Source of the DNA: Hassallia byssoidea VB512170 | GTDB lineage: Bacteria > Cyanobacteriota > Cyanobacteriia > Cyanobacteriales > Nostocaceae | NCBI RefSeq assembly: GCF_000817785.2 | Contig: NZ_JTCM02000009.1 | Span: 65,166 to 129,165 of the forward strand | Direction of reading: 5' to 3' | Length of the DNA stretch: 64,000 bases | Notes under the pieces: model-generated | Told to the model about the DNA's origin: nothing | The model's database searches: none | The model's input: the letters and a program-made list of their open reading frames with translations, nothing else | Made by a program: the position numbers and the translations under genes | Shown here: piece by piece, positions 1 through 7,983 of the stretch | How positions within the stretch are numbered: the stretch's first letter is position 1 | Layout: each line of letters starts with the position of its first letter

Positions 1-527
1 TTAAAAGCTTTAAGTCAGAGTATGATACTGATAGCGAAAACATCCGTAAAGTCTTCAAACAAGCACGACAATCTGCTCCTTGTATTTTGGTTTTAGAAGA
101 TATTGATTCTTTATTAACTGATGAAAATCGCTCTTTCTTTTTGAATGAACTTGACGGTTTCGCGTATAATGAAGGAATTGTCACTCTGGCGACAACCAAT
201 CATCCTGAAAAATTAGATTCAGCAATTCGCGATCGCCCCAGTCGTTTTGACCGCAAATATCATTTTGAACTGCCAGATATCGCAGTACGACAAGCTTACA
301 TAGAATTTTGGAACAATCGCCTGCAAACTGCAATGCGTCTATCTGAAGATGTTTTAAATCAGATAGTTGCAATGACAGATAACTTTTCTTTCGCGTACTT
401 GAAAGAACTATTTCTCTCATCTATGATTCGCTGGATGACAACAATGGAAGCTGGAGCGATGGAGAAAATTATGATTTCTCAAGTTGCTATTTTGCGAGAA
501 CAAATGAGTAGTAATACTGGCAAATAA
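1..527 (+). CDS. AAA+ family ATPase, 3' part (start outside window)
   Basis: The frame is open from base 3, so this is the C-terminal part of a longer protein (about 174 residues visible). It shows the second half of an AAA+ core: a Walker B stretch (ILVLEDIDSL, bases about 88-117), a sensor-1-like ATTNHPEKLD, and an arginine-finger-like DRPSRFDR, followed by a helical lid region. The arrangement resembles the BCS1/FtsH/proteasome-ATPase group of AAA proteins. The Walker A motif must lie upstream of the window, so the substrate and role cannot be judged. It ends 16 bases before a GNAT gene on the same strand. An internal TTG at 87 could be mistaken for a start, but the coding frame clearly extends upstream of it. 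Confidence 0.85.
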   Translation, partial: KSFKSEYDTDSENIRKVFKQARQSAPCILVLEDIDSLLTDENRSFFLNELDGFAYNEGIVTLATTNHPEKLDSAIRDRPSRFDRKYHFELPDIAVRQAYIEFWNNRLQTAMRLSEDVLNQIVAMTDNFSFAYLKELFLSSMIRWMTTMEAGAMEKIMISQVAILREQMSSNTGK

Positions 528-543
528 AATTTGGGTAATTGAA

Positions 544-1386
544 ATGAAAGTCTATCGATATCAGGATGCAAATCAATTTTATGACCGGGTAAAAGATTAC
601 TTGCTGAGAGATGAAGCACTTCATAATCGGCTGCTTAGACTTTGCCACGGCTTGATTCACAATCCCGAAAGCTTCGAGGAAAAGCCACTTTTAGCAACCG
701 TGGAAGCTGAGGGAGATATCGTTGCAGTAGCAATGAGAACACCACCTCGGAACTTGTTATTGTCCAAGATACAGGATTTTGGGGCAATAGAGGCGATCGC
801 TCAAAATTTACACCTCACAGAAAATTCATTAGCGGAAGTCAATGCTCCTAATGCTGAGGCAAAAGCTTTTGCAGAAACTTGGCGATCGCTTACCAGTCAA
901 TCCTACGAAATAAAAATGGCGCTGCGTGCTTTTCAATTGAAACAAATTGAGAAGATTTCTCAAGCAACGGGTGAATTACGTCAAGCGACTGAGCGCGATC
1001 GCCAATTGCTTATCGATTGGTTTGAAGCCTTTGTGGTGGAAGCTTTGGGTATTGCTCGCACAAATACAGAACGCGCTGTCGATCGCCATTTACAGCGAGG
1101 TACAGCTTACCTTTGGCAGGATGAAACCCCCGTCTCAATGGCTTGTCATGTTGGGATAACGCCCAACGGTGCGGCAATTAGTCTAGTGTACACACCGCCG
1201 GAACACCGTGGCAAGGGTTACGCTAGTTCTTGTGTCGCAGCTTTGAGCCAGACTTTACTATCTCGCGGACACAAATACTGCTTTTTGTTCACCGACTTGG
1301 CAAATCCTACTTCTAACCGTATTTATCAGGCGATCGGTTATCAATCGGTAGGAGATTTGTATGATTGTTCTTTCTTTGCGGGATGA
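544..1386 (+). CDS. GNAT family N-acetyltransferase, copy 1
   Basis: A 280-residue protein. Its C-terminal half (about 135-275) is a GNAT fold with a recognisable acetyl-CoA-binding motif A: VYTPPEHRGKGYASSCVAAL with the R/Q-x-x-G-x-G/A pattern. An FLFTDLANPTSNRIYQAIGY stretch is typical of motif B in this family. The N-terminal 130 residues are conserved with the next gene but I cannot assign them to a known domain. The substrate is unknown. The ATG at 544 is supported by the parallel start of the paralogue. It is one of a tandem pair with the gene at 1422, which has the same architecture and many identical blocks (for example YGEK/FEEK, AVAMRTPP, LLLSKIQDF). Confidence 0.85.
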   Translation: MKVYRYQDANQFYDRVKDYLLRDEALHNRLLRLCHGLIHNPESFEEKPLLATVEAEGDIVAVAMRTPPRNLLLSKIQDFGAIEAIAQNLHLTENSLAEVNAPNAEAKAFAETWRSLTSQSYEIKMALRAFQLKQIEKISQATGELRQATERDRQLLIDWFEAFVVEALGIARTNTERAVDRHLQRGTAYLWQDETPVSMACHVGITPNGAAISLVYTPPEHRGKGYASSCVAALSQTLLSRGHKYCFLFTDLANPTSNRIYQAIGYQSVGDLYDCSFFAG

Positions 1387-1421
1387 TTTATTCACTTATA
1401 GGCGCAAAGGTGCAGAGTAAA

Positions 1422-2282
1422 ATGAAAGTTCATCGGTATGAAGATGCAAGTCAATTTTATGAGCGAGTTAAAGACTACTTGCTGAGTCAAGAAGCACTTC
1501 ATTTCCTGCTGCTGGGAATTAGCAACGTTTTAATTTACAACCCAAAACGTTATGGGGAAAAGCTTTATCTAACAACTGTAGAAACAGACGGAAATATTGT
1601 TGCAGTTGCGATGAGAACACCACCTCACAGGTTACTTTTATCCAAGATACAGGATTTTGCAGCGGTGGAAGCGATCGCTCAAGATTTACACCTCATTCAA
1701 TCATTACCGGGAGTTACTGCTCCCATGAATGAAGCAAAAGCTTTTGCGGAAGTATGGAAAGCGCTAACTGGTCAATCTTACCAATTAATCAAAAGGCTGC
1801 GTACCTTTAAACTGGAAAAATTGCAGCCAATTTACTCAGCACAAGGTAATTTACGAATAGCGACAGAAGCAGACAAAGAACTTCTTTTGCGCTGGTATGA
1901 AACCTTTTCGCTGGAAACAGTTGGTGGTATTGAGTCATATCCAAAACGCTGGATTGAACACACTTTGCAGCAAAGTACTGCTTACATTTGGCAAGATAAA
2001 ATTCCTGTCTCAATCGCTTGTCGTGGGGGATTAACGCCTAACGGTGCGAGTATTAATATGGTATATACGCCTCCAGAATACCGCAAAAAGGGTTACGCTA
2101 GTGCTTGTGTAGCGGCGTTGAGTCAGACACTATTAGATAAGGGATATAAATACTGTTTTTTGTTTACTGACTTGGCAAATCCTACATCCAATCACATATA
2201 CCAAGCCATTGGTTATCAACCTGTAAATGATTGGTATGATTATTCTTTTATAGAAAATGATTCGATTGATGTCTCAGCATAA
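1422..2282 (+). CDS. GNAT family N-acetyltransferase, copy 2
   Basis: A 286-residue paralogue of the upstream gene, evidently from a tandem duplication. The frame is open further upstream to 1365, but the ATG at 1422 (MKVHRYEDASQFYERVKDYL) aligns with the first residues of copy 1 (MKVYRYQDANQFYDRVKDYL), so I chose it. GNAT motif A is seen as VYTPPEYRKKGYASACVAAL, and motif B-like FLFTDLANPTSNHIYQAIGY is almost identical to copy 1. Its 3' end overlaps the start of the dehydratase gene by 14-26 bases, so the two are probably translated from one message. The acyl acceptor cannot be deduced. Confidence 0.83.
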   Translation: MKVHRYEDASQFYERVKDYLLSQEALHFLLLGISNVLIYNPKRYGEKLYLTTVETDGNIVAVAMRTPPHRLLLSKIQDFAAVEAIAQDLHLIQSLPGVTAPMNEAKAFAEVWKALTGQSYQLIKRLRTFKLEKLQPIYSAQGNLRIATEADKELLLRWYETFSLETVGGIESYPKRWIEHTLQQSTAYIWQDKIPVSIACRGGLTPNGASINMVYTPPEYRKKGYASACVAALSQTLLDKGYKYCFLFTDLANPTSNHIYQAIGYQPVNDWYDYSFIENDSIDVSA

Positions 2283-3243
2283 TTCTATCACCATAACTGA
2301 CATACAAGCTGCTGCAAAACGTCTTGATGGAATTGCCCATCGTACCCCAGTTATAACTTCCATAACTGTTAATCAACGCATCAATAGCCAAGTATTTTTC
2401 AAATGCGAAAATTTTCAACGCACTGGCTCTTTTAAATTTAGAGGTGCATATAATGCGCTGTCGCAACTATCGGAAACTCAAAAACAAAAAGGTGTGTTAA
2501 CATTTTCATCCGGGAATCATGCTCAAGGAATCGCCTTAGCCGGACAATTATTAAACATTCCCACCACAATTGTAATGCCTGATGATGCACCCGCCGTCAA
2601 ACAAACTGCAACACGCGGTTATGGTGCTGAGGTGATTCTATATAATCGACAGCAAACCAACAGAGAAGAATTAGCCCAAACTTTAGCACAAGAAAGAGGT
2701 TTAACACTGATTCCTCCTTACGACCATCCTGATATAATTGCCGGACAAGGTACAACAGCTTTAGAACTAATTGAAGAAGTTGGTGAATTGAACTTGCTAT
2801 TAGTTTGTTGTGGGGGTGGAGGATTACTTTCCGGTTGTGCGATCGCCACCAAAGCACTTTTACCAAATTGTCAAGTAATTGGTGTAGAACCACAACTTGC
2901 CGACGATGCTACACGCTCATTTCATAGCAAAATCTTACATACTGTAAACAATCCTAATACCATTGCCGATGGTGCGCGTACTCCCAGCTTGGGTAAAATA
3001 ACTTTCCCGCTAGTACTGGATTATGTTGATGATATGGTGACAGTATCGGAAGAAGCAATTCTTCGCACCATGTTCTTTTTGTGGTCACGTTTGAAAATTG
3101 TCGTTGAACCTACCGGAGTGTTAGCAACAGCAGCTTTACTTGAAAATGTGGTGACAGCATCAGAGGCAAAAATTGGTGTCATCATCAGCGGTGGAAATGT
3201 CGATTTAGTGCAAATTGGTAAACTGTTTTCAGTAGGATTTTAA
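2257..3243 (+). CDS. PLP-dependent serine/threonine dehydratase (or serine racemase)
   Basis: A 328-residue fold-type II PLP enzyme. The lysine that binds PLP is seen in RTGSFKFRGAYNAL. The substrate loop is SSGNHAQGIALAG and the phosphate-binding glycine loop is CCGGGGLLSGCAIA (about residues 185-198). There is no C-terminal ACT or regulatory domain, so it resembles the short catabolic threonine dehydratase/serine racemase group rather than biosynthetic IlvA. It would deaminate L-Ser/L-Thr to 2-oxo acids and ammonia, or racemise serine; sequence alone does not separate these. It starts inside the 3' end of the GNAT gene; ATG 2269 (MSQHNSITITDIQ) is an equally possible start. The next gene follows after 4 bases, so it belongs to a compact run. 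Confidence 0.88.
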   Translation: MIRLMSQHNSITITDIQAAAKRLDGIAHRTPVITSITVNQRINSQVFFKCENFQRTGSFKFRGAYNALSQLSETQKQKGVLTFSSGNHAQGIALAGQLLNIPTTIVMPDDAPAVKQTATRGYGAEVILYNRQQTNREELAQTLAQERGLTLIPPYDHPDIIAGQGTTALELIEEVGELNLLLVCCGGGGLLSGCAIATKALLPNCQVIGVEPQLADDATRSFHSKILHTVNNPNTIADGARTPSLGKITFPLVLDYVDDMVTVSEEAILRTMFFLWSRLKIVVEPTGVLATAALLENVVTASEAKIGVIISGGNVDLVQIGKLFSVGF

Positions 3244-3247
3244 TCAG

Positions 3248-3769
3248 GTGGTGGATATTCCAAGCCTATATAAATATGTAGGTTCAGAGGAAGTACAACT
3301 TGCTGTGGCTAGTTTTGCCATAGGAAAGAAGATTCAGTCTGTAAGTGACCTTGAAAAGTGGATTTATGAAACTAAACAACAAACAAACCCTTGGGGACTG
3401 ATTCCTGCGACTTTTGTTGTGGACTCAGAAGGCTATTTACGAGTTAGCGATCGCCACTCTGAACATATCGCTTGTGCTGGTGGTGAATCTGTACTTTCGG
3501 CTGGTGAGATATTTTTTAGATATGGTGACGAAGGACTAGAAGTAGCTGAAGTTACAAATCAATCAACAGGCTTTTGTCCAGAACCAGAATCTTGGAAGTA
3601 CCTTGATAATGCGCTGAAATTAATTTTATTACCTCATCCTCCAGGATTTACTATCGAGTTTATTTTTCGCCGTTGTTGTGCTTGTAACCAAGTTAATCTA
3701 GTTAAGGAAAACGTATTTATATGCGCTGTTTGCGGCGAAAAACTTCCAAACATTTGGAATTTTGAATAA
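3248..3769 (+). CDS. Hypothetical protein with C-terminal zinc-ribbon-like motif
   Basis: A 173-residue protein I do not recognise. It begins with GTG, 4 bases after the dehydratase stop. The body is a globular, mixed-charge sequence. The last 35 residues carry two CxxC pairs (CCACNQ and CAVCGE), which look like a zinc ribbon or rubredoxin-like knuckle. A second GTG directly follows the first, so the exact start is uncertain by one codon. Co-directional packing suggests co-transcription with the dehydratase. No function is proposed. Confidence 0.7.
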   Translation: MVDIPSLYKYVGSEEVQLAVASFAIGKKIQSVSDLEKWIYETKQQTNPWGLIPATFVVDSEGYLRVSDRHSEHIACAGGESVLSAGEIFFRYGDEGLEVAEVTNQSTGFCPEPESWKYLDNALKLILLPHPPGFTIEFIFRRCCACNQVNLVKENVFICAVCGEKLPNIWNFE

Positions 3770-3799
3770 CCTTAGTACATATTTGCACAAAGAAAGCAA

Positions 3800-3912
3800 A
3801 AACTCTGCGTCCCTTAGCGCTGACTCTGTGTTCCCACCGAAGCTTTGATCGGAGGAAACCTCCGCTCAAACTTCTCTCTGCGTTGAAAAACGCTCTGACG
3901 CATAGCTATACT
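3800..3912. repeat. Intergenic cyanobacterial repeat sequence
   Basis: The gap between the zinc-ribbon protein and the ABM protein holds short inverted segments. Examples are GGAGGAAACCTCC and a CTCTGCGTTGAAAAACGCTCTG-type stem, with CTCTGCGTCCCTTAGCGC words that recur in other cyanobacterial intergenic regions. No reading frame is supported here. The call rests on look and inverted symmetry only. Confidence 0.4.
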
Positions 3913-3940
3913 TAATACAAAGACTTTTTTAGATAAAATC

Positions 3941-4234
3941 ATGATTACTTTTGTGAATGTTTTCACCGTTTTACCAGAAAAGCAAGAAGATGCTTTCCTC
4001 AATATCCAAAAAGTCTACATGGATGTTGTCAAACATCAACCAGGATTTATTTCTGCCAAATTACTTGTCAGCGATGATAAGACAAGAGTCACTGCGATCG
4101 CTAACTGGGAAAGCGAAGTTGATTTGAAAGCCATGAGAGAAACTCCAGGCTTTAAGGATTTACACAATCCCCAATTTTATCAAGCCATTGTTTCTAACGA
4201 TGGTCATGTATACAGTACTGTGGTAGACGTTTAG
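3941..4234 (+). CDS. Antibiotic biosynthesis monooxygenase (ABM) domain protein
   Basis: A 97-residue single-domain protein of the dimeric alpha+beta barrel (ABM/EthD-like) class. It opens with FVNVFTVLPEKQEDAFLNI, continues with HQPGFISAKLL, and has the hallmark IANWESEVDLKAMRETPGFKDL. Members act as small oxygenases or as quinol/heme-handling proteins; many remain uncharacterised. It stands alone with its own upstream gap, and kptA follows 19 bases after its stop. The start ATG is the first in frame and agrees with the usual family length. Confidence 0.85.
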   Translation: MITFVNVFTVLPEKQEDAFLNIQKVYMDVVKHQPGFISAKLLVSDDKTRVTAIANWESEVDLKAMRETPGFKDLHNPQFYQAIVSNDGHVYSTVVDV

Positions 4235-4253
4235 GCGCAGTTCTCACCCCAAT

Positions 4254-4808
4254 ATGGACAATTCTCGTCTGGTAAAAATCAGCAAATATCTCAGCAAACA
4301 TCTACGACATCAACCAGAAAGAATTGGCATTACCCTTTCTCCTGGTGGTTGGGTTGCTGTCAATAAACTATTAGCAGCTTGCAAAAAATATCAGTTTCCT
4401 ATCAGCCGCGACGAGTTGGATTTAGTCGTAGAATATAACGACAAACAACGCTTTTCTTTTGACTCTACAGGCACTCTCATTCGTGCTAACCAAGGACATA
4501 GTGTAGAAGTCGATTTGCAGCTAAAAGCTGTTGTTCCTCCTGATGTACTTTATCACGGTACGGGACACAAAGCCGTTGAATCAATTCTGCAAACCGGACT
4601 TTGTAAAATGTCACGCCATCATGTCCATCTTTCAGCAGATATTGTTACCGCGACAACTGTTGGTGCAAGGCACGGTAAACCGATAGTTTTTGCTGTAAAT
4701 ACTAGGGCAATGTATCAGGCAGGTTACGAGTTTTACTGTTCTGATAATAATGTTTGGTTAGTAGATAATGTACCACCATTATATCTACAAAACCTCAAAA
4801 GACTTTAG
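4254..4808 (+). CDS. kptA: RNA 2'-phosphotransferase (Tpt1/KptA)
   Basis: A 184-residue protein of full family length. The N-terminal winged-helix half reads SKYLSKHLRHQPERIGITL, with the conserved RH-P. The C-terminal ADP-ribosyl-transferase-like half has LYHGTGHKAVESILQTGL, HHVHLS and ARHGKPIVFAV. Family members transfer the 2'-phosphate of a splice junction to NAD+. In bacteria, which lack the tRNA-splicing ligase of eukaryotes, the natural substrate is unclear and may be phosphorylated nucleic-acid ends. ATG 4254 begins MDNSRLVKISKYLS, as in homologues. No neighbouring gene explains its role. Confidence 0.93.
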   Translation: MDNSRLVKISKYLSKHLRHQPERIGITLSPGGWVAVNKLLAACKKYQFPISRDELDLVVEYNDKQRFSFDSTGTLIRANQGHSVEVDLQLKAVVPPDVLYHGTGHKAVESILQTGLCKMSRHHVHLSADIVTATTVGARHGKPIVFAVNTRAMYQAGYEFYCSDNNVWLVDNVPPLYLQNLKRL

Positions 4809-4901
4809 TTTTCTTAACATTTATTAGTTATCTCTTACGATAGAAGAATAAGTTCATAACTAATTGAGAAAGTAATAGCAAGATTCTTGATGGACTATAA
4901 A

Positions 4902-4973
4902 ATGAACATTATTGCTTGGATTATTTTCGGTCTTATAGCCGGAGCGATCGCCAATCTCGGTTCGAGTACATAA
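4902..4973 (+). pseudogene. Truncated GlsB/YeaQ/YmgE-type membrane protein remnant
   Basis: A 23-codon reading frame starts with MNIIAWIIFGLIAGAIA, the first transmembrane helix of the small GlsB/YeaQ/YmgE (transglycosylase-associated) family, which is normally about 80 residues with three helices. After the first helix the frame reads NLGSST and stops, so the remaining two helices and the glycine-rich loop are missing. It therefore looks like a deletion remnant between kptA and the convergent PEP-CTERM gene. Confidence 0.6.
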
Positions 4974-5025
4974 AGCAGCGTTTGCCCAACCGAAAAACCT
5001 TAACTTGATAAACACATAACCGCAA

Positions 5026-5832
5026 TTAACAGCGCTTTCTACGCAGTCCCCAAACCATGACACTACATGTCCCAATTAGAAAGAAACCAGATGATGGTTC
5101 GGGAACTTTCGTAACTACCAACGAGAGATTATCTGCATAAGCATCATTTACCCGTCCTCTTACATAATTTGCATTTAGCACCACATTGATTGACTTTGTA
5201 CCCACAGGTACAACCCCTTTATTAGACTGAAAAAACAAGCCTGTCTGATTATTTCTCTGCTCTGGAGTATAAGAAATAATACTAGCTTTACCTAAAGACT
5301 TATTATCCTGACCGAGGAAACTAATATCTAATTGTGCGCTATCTAAATCTGTTGTATATCCACCCAACCAACCACTCAAGTTAAATGCACCTTTACCCTT
5401 ATCAATAATAGACGCAATATCAGCTACATTGATTAATTGCGAAGCACTAGAAGAACCTCTATCACCTCCACCATAAAAGAGATTTTTGCCGCGATTTACC
5501 GGTCCTGGAGAAGTAGCATCAGGAAGTCCACCAACGCTTACGGGTTGACCAGAAGGGGTGGTAAAATCGAAACCTTTAGCTCCATATTGCAGCACGCTGA
5601 AACTACCAGTTAAAGTCCAGCCAGGAATAGCAGGTATATTAGCTCCAACTGCATTACCGATTGGATCTCCTTGTCCTTGTTCCGCATCACCATTAACAAT
5701 TAAATTTTTGTTGAGTGTGCCAGCATAAATTGGACTAGAAAGTAGCAGACTAGATGAAATTCCTGCTATCAAGGTTACACCAATCTTGACTATCAAATTC
5801 TCAAAGGTATTTTGAAGTTTTAGCTGATTCAT
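5026..5832 (-). CDS. PEP-CTERM sorted extracellular protein
   Basis: A 268-residue secreted protein. It has an N-terminal signal peptide (hydrophobic stretch about residues 20-38 ending in a YAG-like cleavage region). The mature region begins NLIVNGDAEQGQGDPIG, common in DUF642-like exported proteins. The C-terminus has VPEPSSGFFLIGTCSVMVWG then RRKR, which is the PEP-CTERM signal processed by exosortase. The frame extends 11 codons upstream, but ATG 5832 has a good AAGGAG Shine-Dalgarno 12 bases before it and gives a normal signal peptide. It lies 65 bases downstream of the ModA-like gene on the same strand, so co-expression is likely. Ligand or polymer role unknown. Confidence 0.85.
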   Translation of the reverse strand: MNQLKLQNTFENLIVKIGVTLIAGISSSLLLSSPIYAGTLNKNLIVNGDAEQGQGDPIGNAVGANIPAIPGWTLTGSFSVLQYGAKGFDFTTPSGQPVSVGGLPDATSPGPVNRGKNLFYGGGDRGSSSASQLINVADIASIIDKGKGAFNLSGWLGGYTTDLDSAQLDISFLGQDNKSLGKASIISYTPEQRNNQTGLFFQSNKGVVPVGTKSINVVLNANYVRGRVNDAYADNLSLVVTKVPEPSSGFFLIGTCSVMVWGLRRKRC

Positions 5833-5897
5833 AGATAATTTATTCTCCTTAAATAACATATTCAACAGAACACCAAATCTTTCGCGTAAAAACTTAC

Positions 5898-6839
5898 TCA
5901 GATGTTAATCTTAACTTTGACTTGCTGCTTTTTATAAGCTACTAATTTTTTCTGCAAGGCAAAGGCAACACTCACAGCTAAGATAACTCCACCCACTCCT
6001 TGAGATTCAGGAACAGAAGTAGATTTTGCACTCGTAAACCCATACTTTAATAAAACCTTTTGTCCATCAGGTGACAGAATATATTTTGCCAATTTATCAC
6101 CCTCCGGGCTAGCATTTTTGAGGACTGTTAAACCATACTTAGCTCTGACTGCTAAGTTATCTGGCAATTCCACAATTTGCAAATCTGAGGCAATATCACG
6201 GGCAGCAAGACCGCTGGTGTAGTAAGCTAAAAAGACATCTGCCTGTTGGGTTTCTTTAACAAAGTAAACCAAGCTATTTTTTCCCTCAGGAACTGTGGGA
6301 GCATTAGGATTACCACCTACCAATTGCAAAGCTTTGTTATTGAGAATGTCATAGTTACCTGGTTTAATATTGTCAGCTTTGCGGAATATCTCTTGGGCAT
6401 AGTCTCCAGAAGGATCTTTTATTGGTGTTGAGGTTCCCAACTTAATCTCAGGGTTGAGCAAATAATCTAGTAAGTTGTCTGAAGTTACTGATAACCCTGG
6501 TTTAACAATTGCAACCAAACGGTTATCAATAAAGTTGACCACAGGTTGACTCAAGCCTTTATCATATAATTGCTGCGGATTACCGATATCTGCACTAGCA
6601 AAAACGTCAGCAGATGCTCCTTCGCTGAGTTCTTTTTCTATACGTTCCCGAATTGAACCAGAAGGACCAGATACTTGTGTAACAGGAATTCCATATATTT
6701 GAGTGAAATCGCTGCTGACTTCCTTAAGAGCATTGCCCAAACTGCCTGCATTGTACAAAACAGCAGCAAAAGCTTGATTGGGAAGCATGACACTACAAAC
6801 GCAAGTAACCAAGGATACAGCAAAAAGATGCTTGTTCAT
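5898..6839 (-). CDS. ModA-like substrate-binding protein with PEP-CTERM-like C-terminal tail
   Basis: A 313-residue exported protein. The signal peptide is residues 1-25 (ends NQAFA|A). The body follows the periplasmic molybdate/tungstate-binding pattern: LYNAGSLGNALKEVSSDF, GPSGSIRERIEKELSEGA, ADVFASADIGN, then DPSGDYAQEIFRKA and YYTSGLAARD. The unusual part is the end. After the normal last helix it adds SVPESQGVGGVILAVSVAFAL followed by KKLVAYKKQ, i.e. a VPES motif, a hydrophobic helix and a basic tail, as in PEP-CTERM signals. This suggests anchoring or exosortase sorting instead of free diffusion in the periplasm. Upstream (6840-7092) lie inverted TTTACCAA motifs. Ligand (molybdate, tungstate, vanadate or other) is not provable from sequence. 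Confidence 0.82.
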   Translation of the reverse strand: MNKHLFAVSLVTCVCSVMLPNQAFAAVLYNAGSLGNALKEVSSDFTQIYGIPVTQVSGPSGSIRERIEKELSEGASADVFASADIGNPQQLYDKGLSQPVVNFIDNRLVAIVKPGLSVTSDNLLDYLLNPEIKLGTSTPIKDPSGDYAQEIFRKADNIKPGNYDILNNKALQLVGGNPNAPTVPEGKNSLVYFVKETQQADVFLAYYTSGLAARDIASDLQIVELPDNLAVRAKYGLTVLKNASPEGDKLAKYILSPDGQKVLLKYGFTSAKSTSVPESQGVGGVILAVSVAFALQKKLVAYKKQQVKVKINI

Positions 6840-6976
6840 ATTTTTTGGGTAGATGTAAGCTCGTTATTAGTCAGTAAATTTTCTACAAGCCTTTTGAATC
6901 CATGAACTATCAACACTGCTCAAGTATGTTTGTGTATGAACCCTGATACATACGTGCTTTTTCGGATACACACAAC

Positions 6977-6997
6977 TTTACCAACAATATTGGAAAA
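6977..6997. promoter_or_regulatory. Inverted repeat, candidate operator upstream of ModA-like gene
   Basis: TTTACCAA, five bases, then TTGGAAAA: an 8-5-8 inverted repeat with one mismatch, 138 bases upstream of the ModA-like start. The same 253-base gap also holds TTGCCAACTT at 7022-7031 and AAGTTGGTAA at 7077-7086, which together form a second inverted pair. A perfect version of the same 8-5-8 pattern occurs at 21126-21146. Binding by a regulator is inference. Confidence 0.4.
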
Positions 6998-7092
6998 AAT
7001 CAATTTATCTTACGTGTTTAATTGCCAACTTTACAAAAACTTCATGAGTGCAAAAAATCTTCATTCTCTACCGCTTAAGTTGGTAAAAGGAT

Positions 7093-7854
7093 TTAAGTGA
7101 TACAGTTTAGTCTGCCAACTTCTGCTTTCTGTGGCATAGCCAGAATTATTTTTCTTTTATGCCTTTGCAACTTTCCTTCATCTTCAAACTGCTGTAAAAC
7201 GCGGGTAACTGTCACACGAGTGGTATTAAGTACATCTGCTATTTCTTGATGGGTGATAGCTAGTTCAATTAATTTTCCTTGTTCTAACTCACGACCAAAT
7301 TTGTTGCTTAACCACAGCAAAAATTGCCACACACGCATAGATACCCGCTTGCAATTGATAATACACATTAGCTCCTCTACTTGCTGAATGTGCGACAACA
7401 AAGCGTCTATATTTTGATGCAAGACCTCAAAGGGAACGATACTTGCTTCTGTTGCATTCAAGCACTCTAGATGGTAAGGTCGAACTTTAGATAGCGGATA
7501 CCCAACTATATCGCCAACTCCCCAATAACCTAAGGTCGTAGATTTTCCATCTTCGTCCCAGGTTGAGGCACAAACTATTCCCCGTTCTATTCTATAGAAC
7601 ACGCTCGGTTCTAGTGGAATAAGTTCACCACGTTCAAAAAAGTGCTGTTTTACAAGTGTAGGGGTTTCACAAAAAGTAGACAAAAATGGCACAAGCGTTC
7701 GTTTACTAGATCCACAAGTCCCCACGACCAAATCGGATGTTCGCGCTTGCGTCTTTGTTGTTTGAGCGTCTCCGACAGGAGAAGGCTGTCCATTTTTGTC
7801 CGGCATCGGACTTAGGGTAGATTTTGCCTGGATGGGTATTGCAGTTTCGAGCAT
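7093..7854 (-). CDS. Crp/Fnr family transcriptional regulator in the molybdate operon
   Basis: A 253-residue regulator. The N-terminal effector domain (about 50-160) has a Crp-like beta roll (FERGELIPLEPSVFYRIERG, STTLGYWGVGDIVGYPL). The C-terminal winged helix (about 190-245) reads LAITHQEIADVLNTTRVTVT, a clear Crp-type recognition helix. The residues needed for cAMP are not evident, so the effector is unknown. The TTG at 7864-7866 would extend it by four residues; ATG 7854 is preferred. The gene follows modBC by 129 bases on the same strand. By position it may respond to molybdate or to sulfate/nitrogen status, as CysR and NtcA of the same superfamily do, but that is inference. Confidence 0.85.
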   Translation of the reverse strand: MLETAIPIQAKSTLSPMPDKNGQPSPVGDAQTTKTQARTSDLVVGTCGSSKRTLVPFLSTFCETPTLVKQHFFERGELIPLEPSVFYRIERGIVCASTWDEDGKSTTLGYWGVGDIVGYPLSKVRPYHLECLNATEASIVPFEVLHQNIDALLSHIQQVEELMCIINCKRVSMRVWQFLLWLSNKFGRELEQGKLIELAITHQEIADVLNTTRVTVTRVLQQFEDEGKLQRHKRKIILAMPQKAEVGRLNCIT

Positions 7855-7983
7855 TATTGCTACCAAAATTGTAGGTAATAAAAGATTTAAATGATTAATA
7901 TTATTTATTCTGTAAATTTCGATACTTATTGCTCTTGACGTTTGGGAAAAACGAAGTTCCCCTTGCTCCTCTTTTTCATTCTT

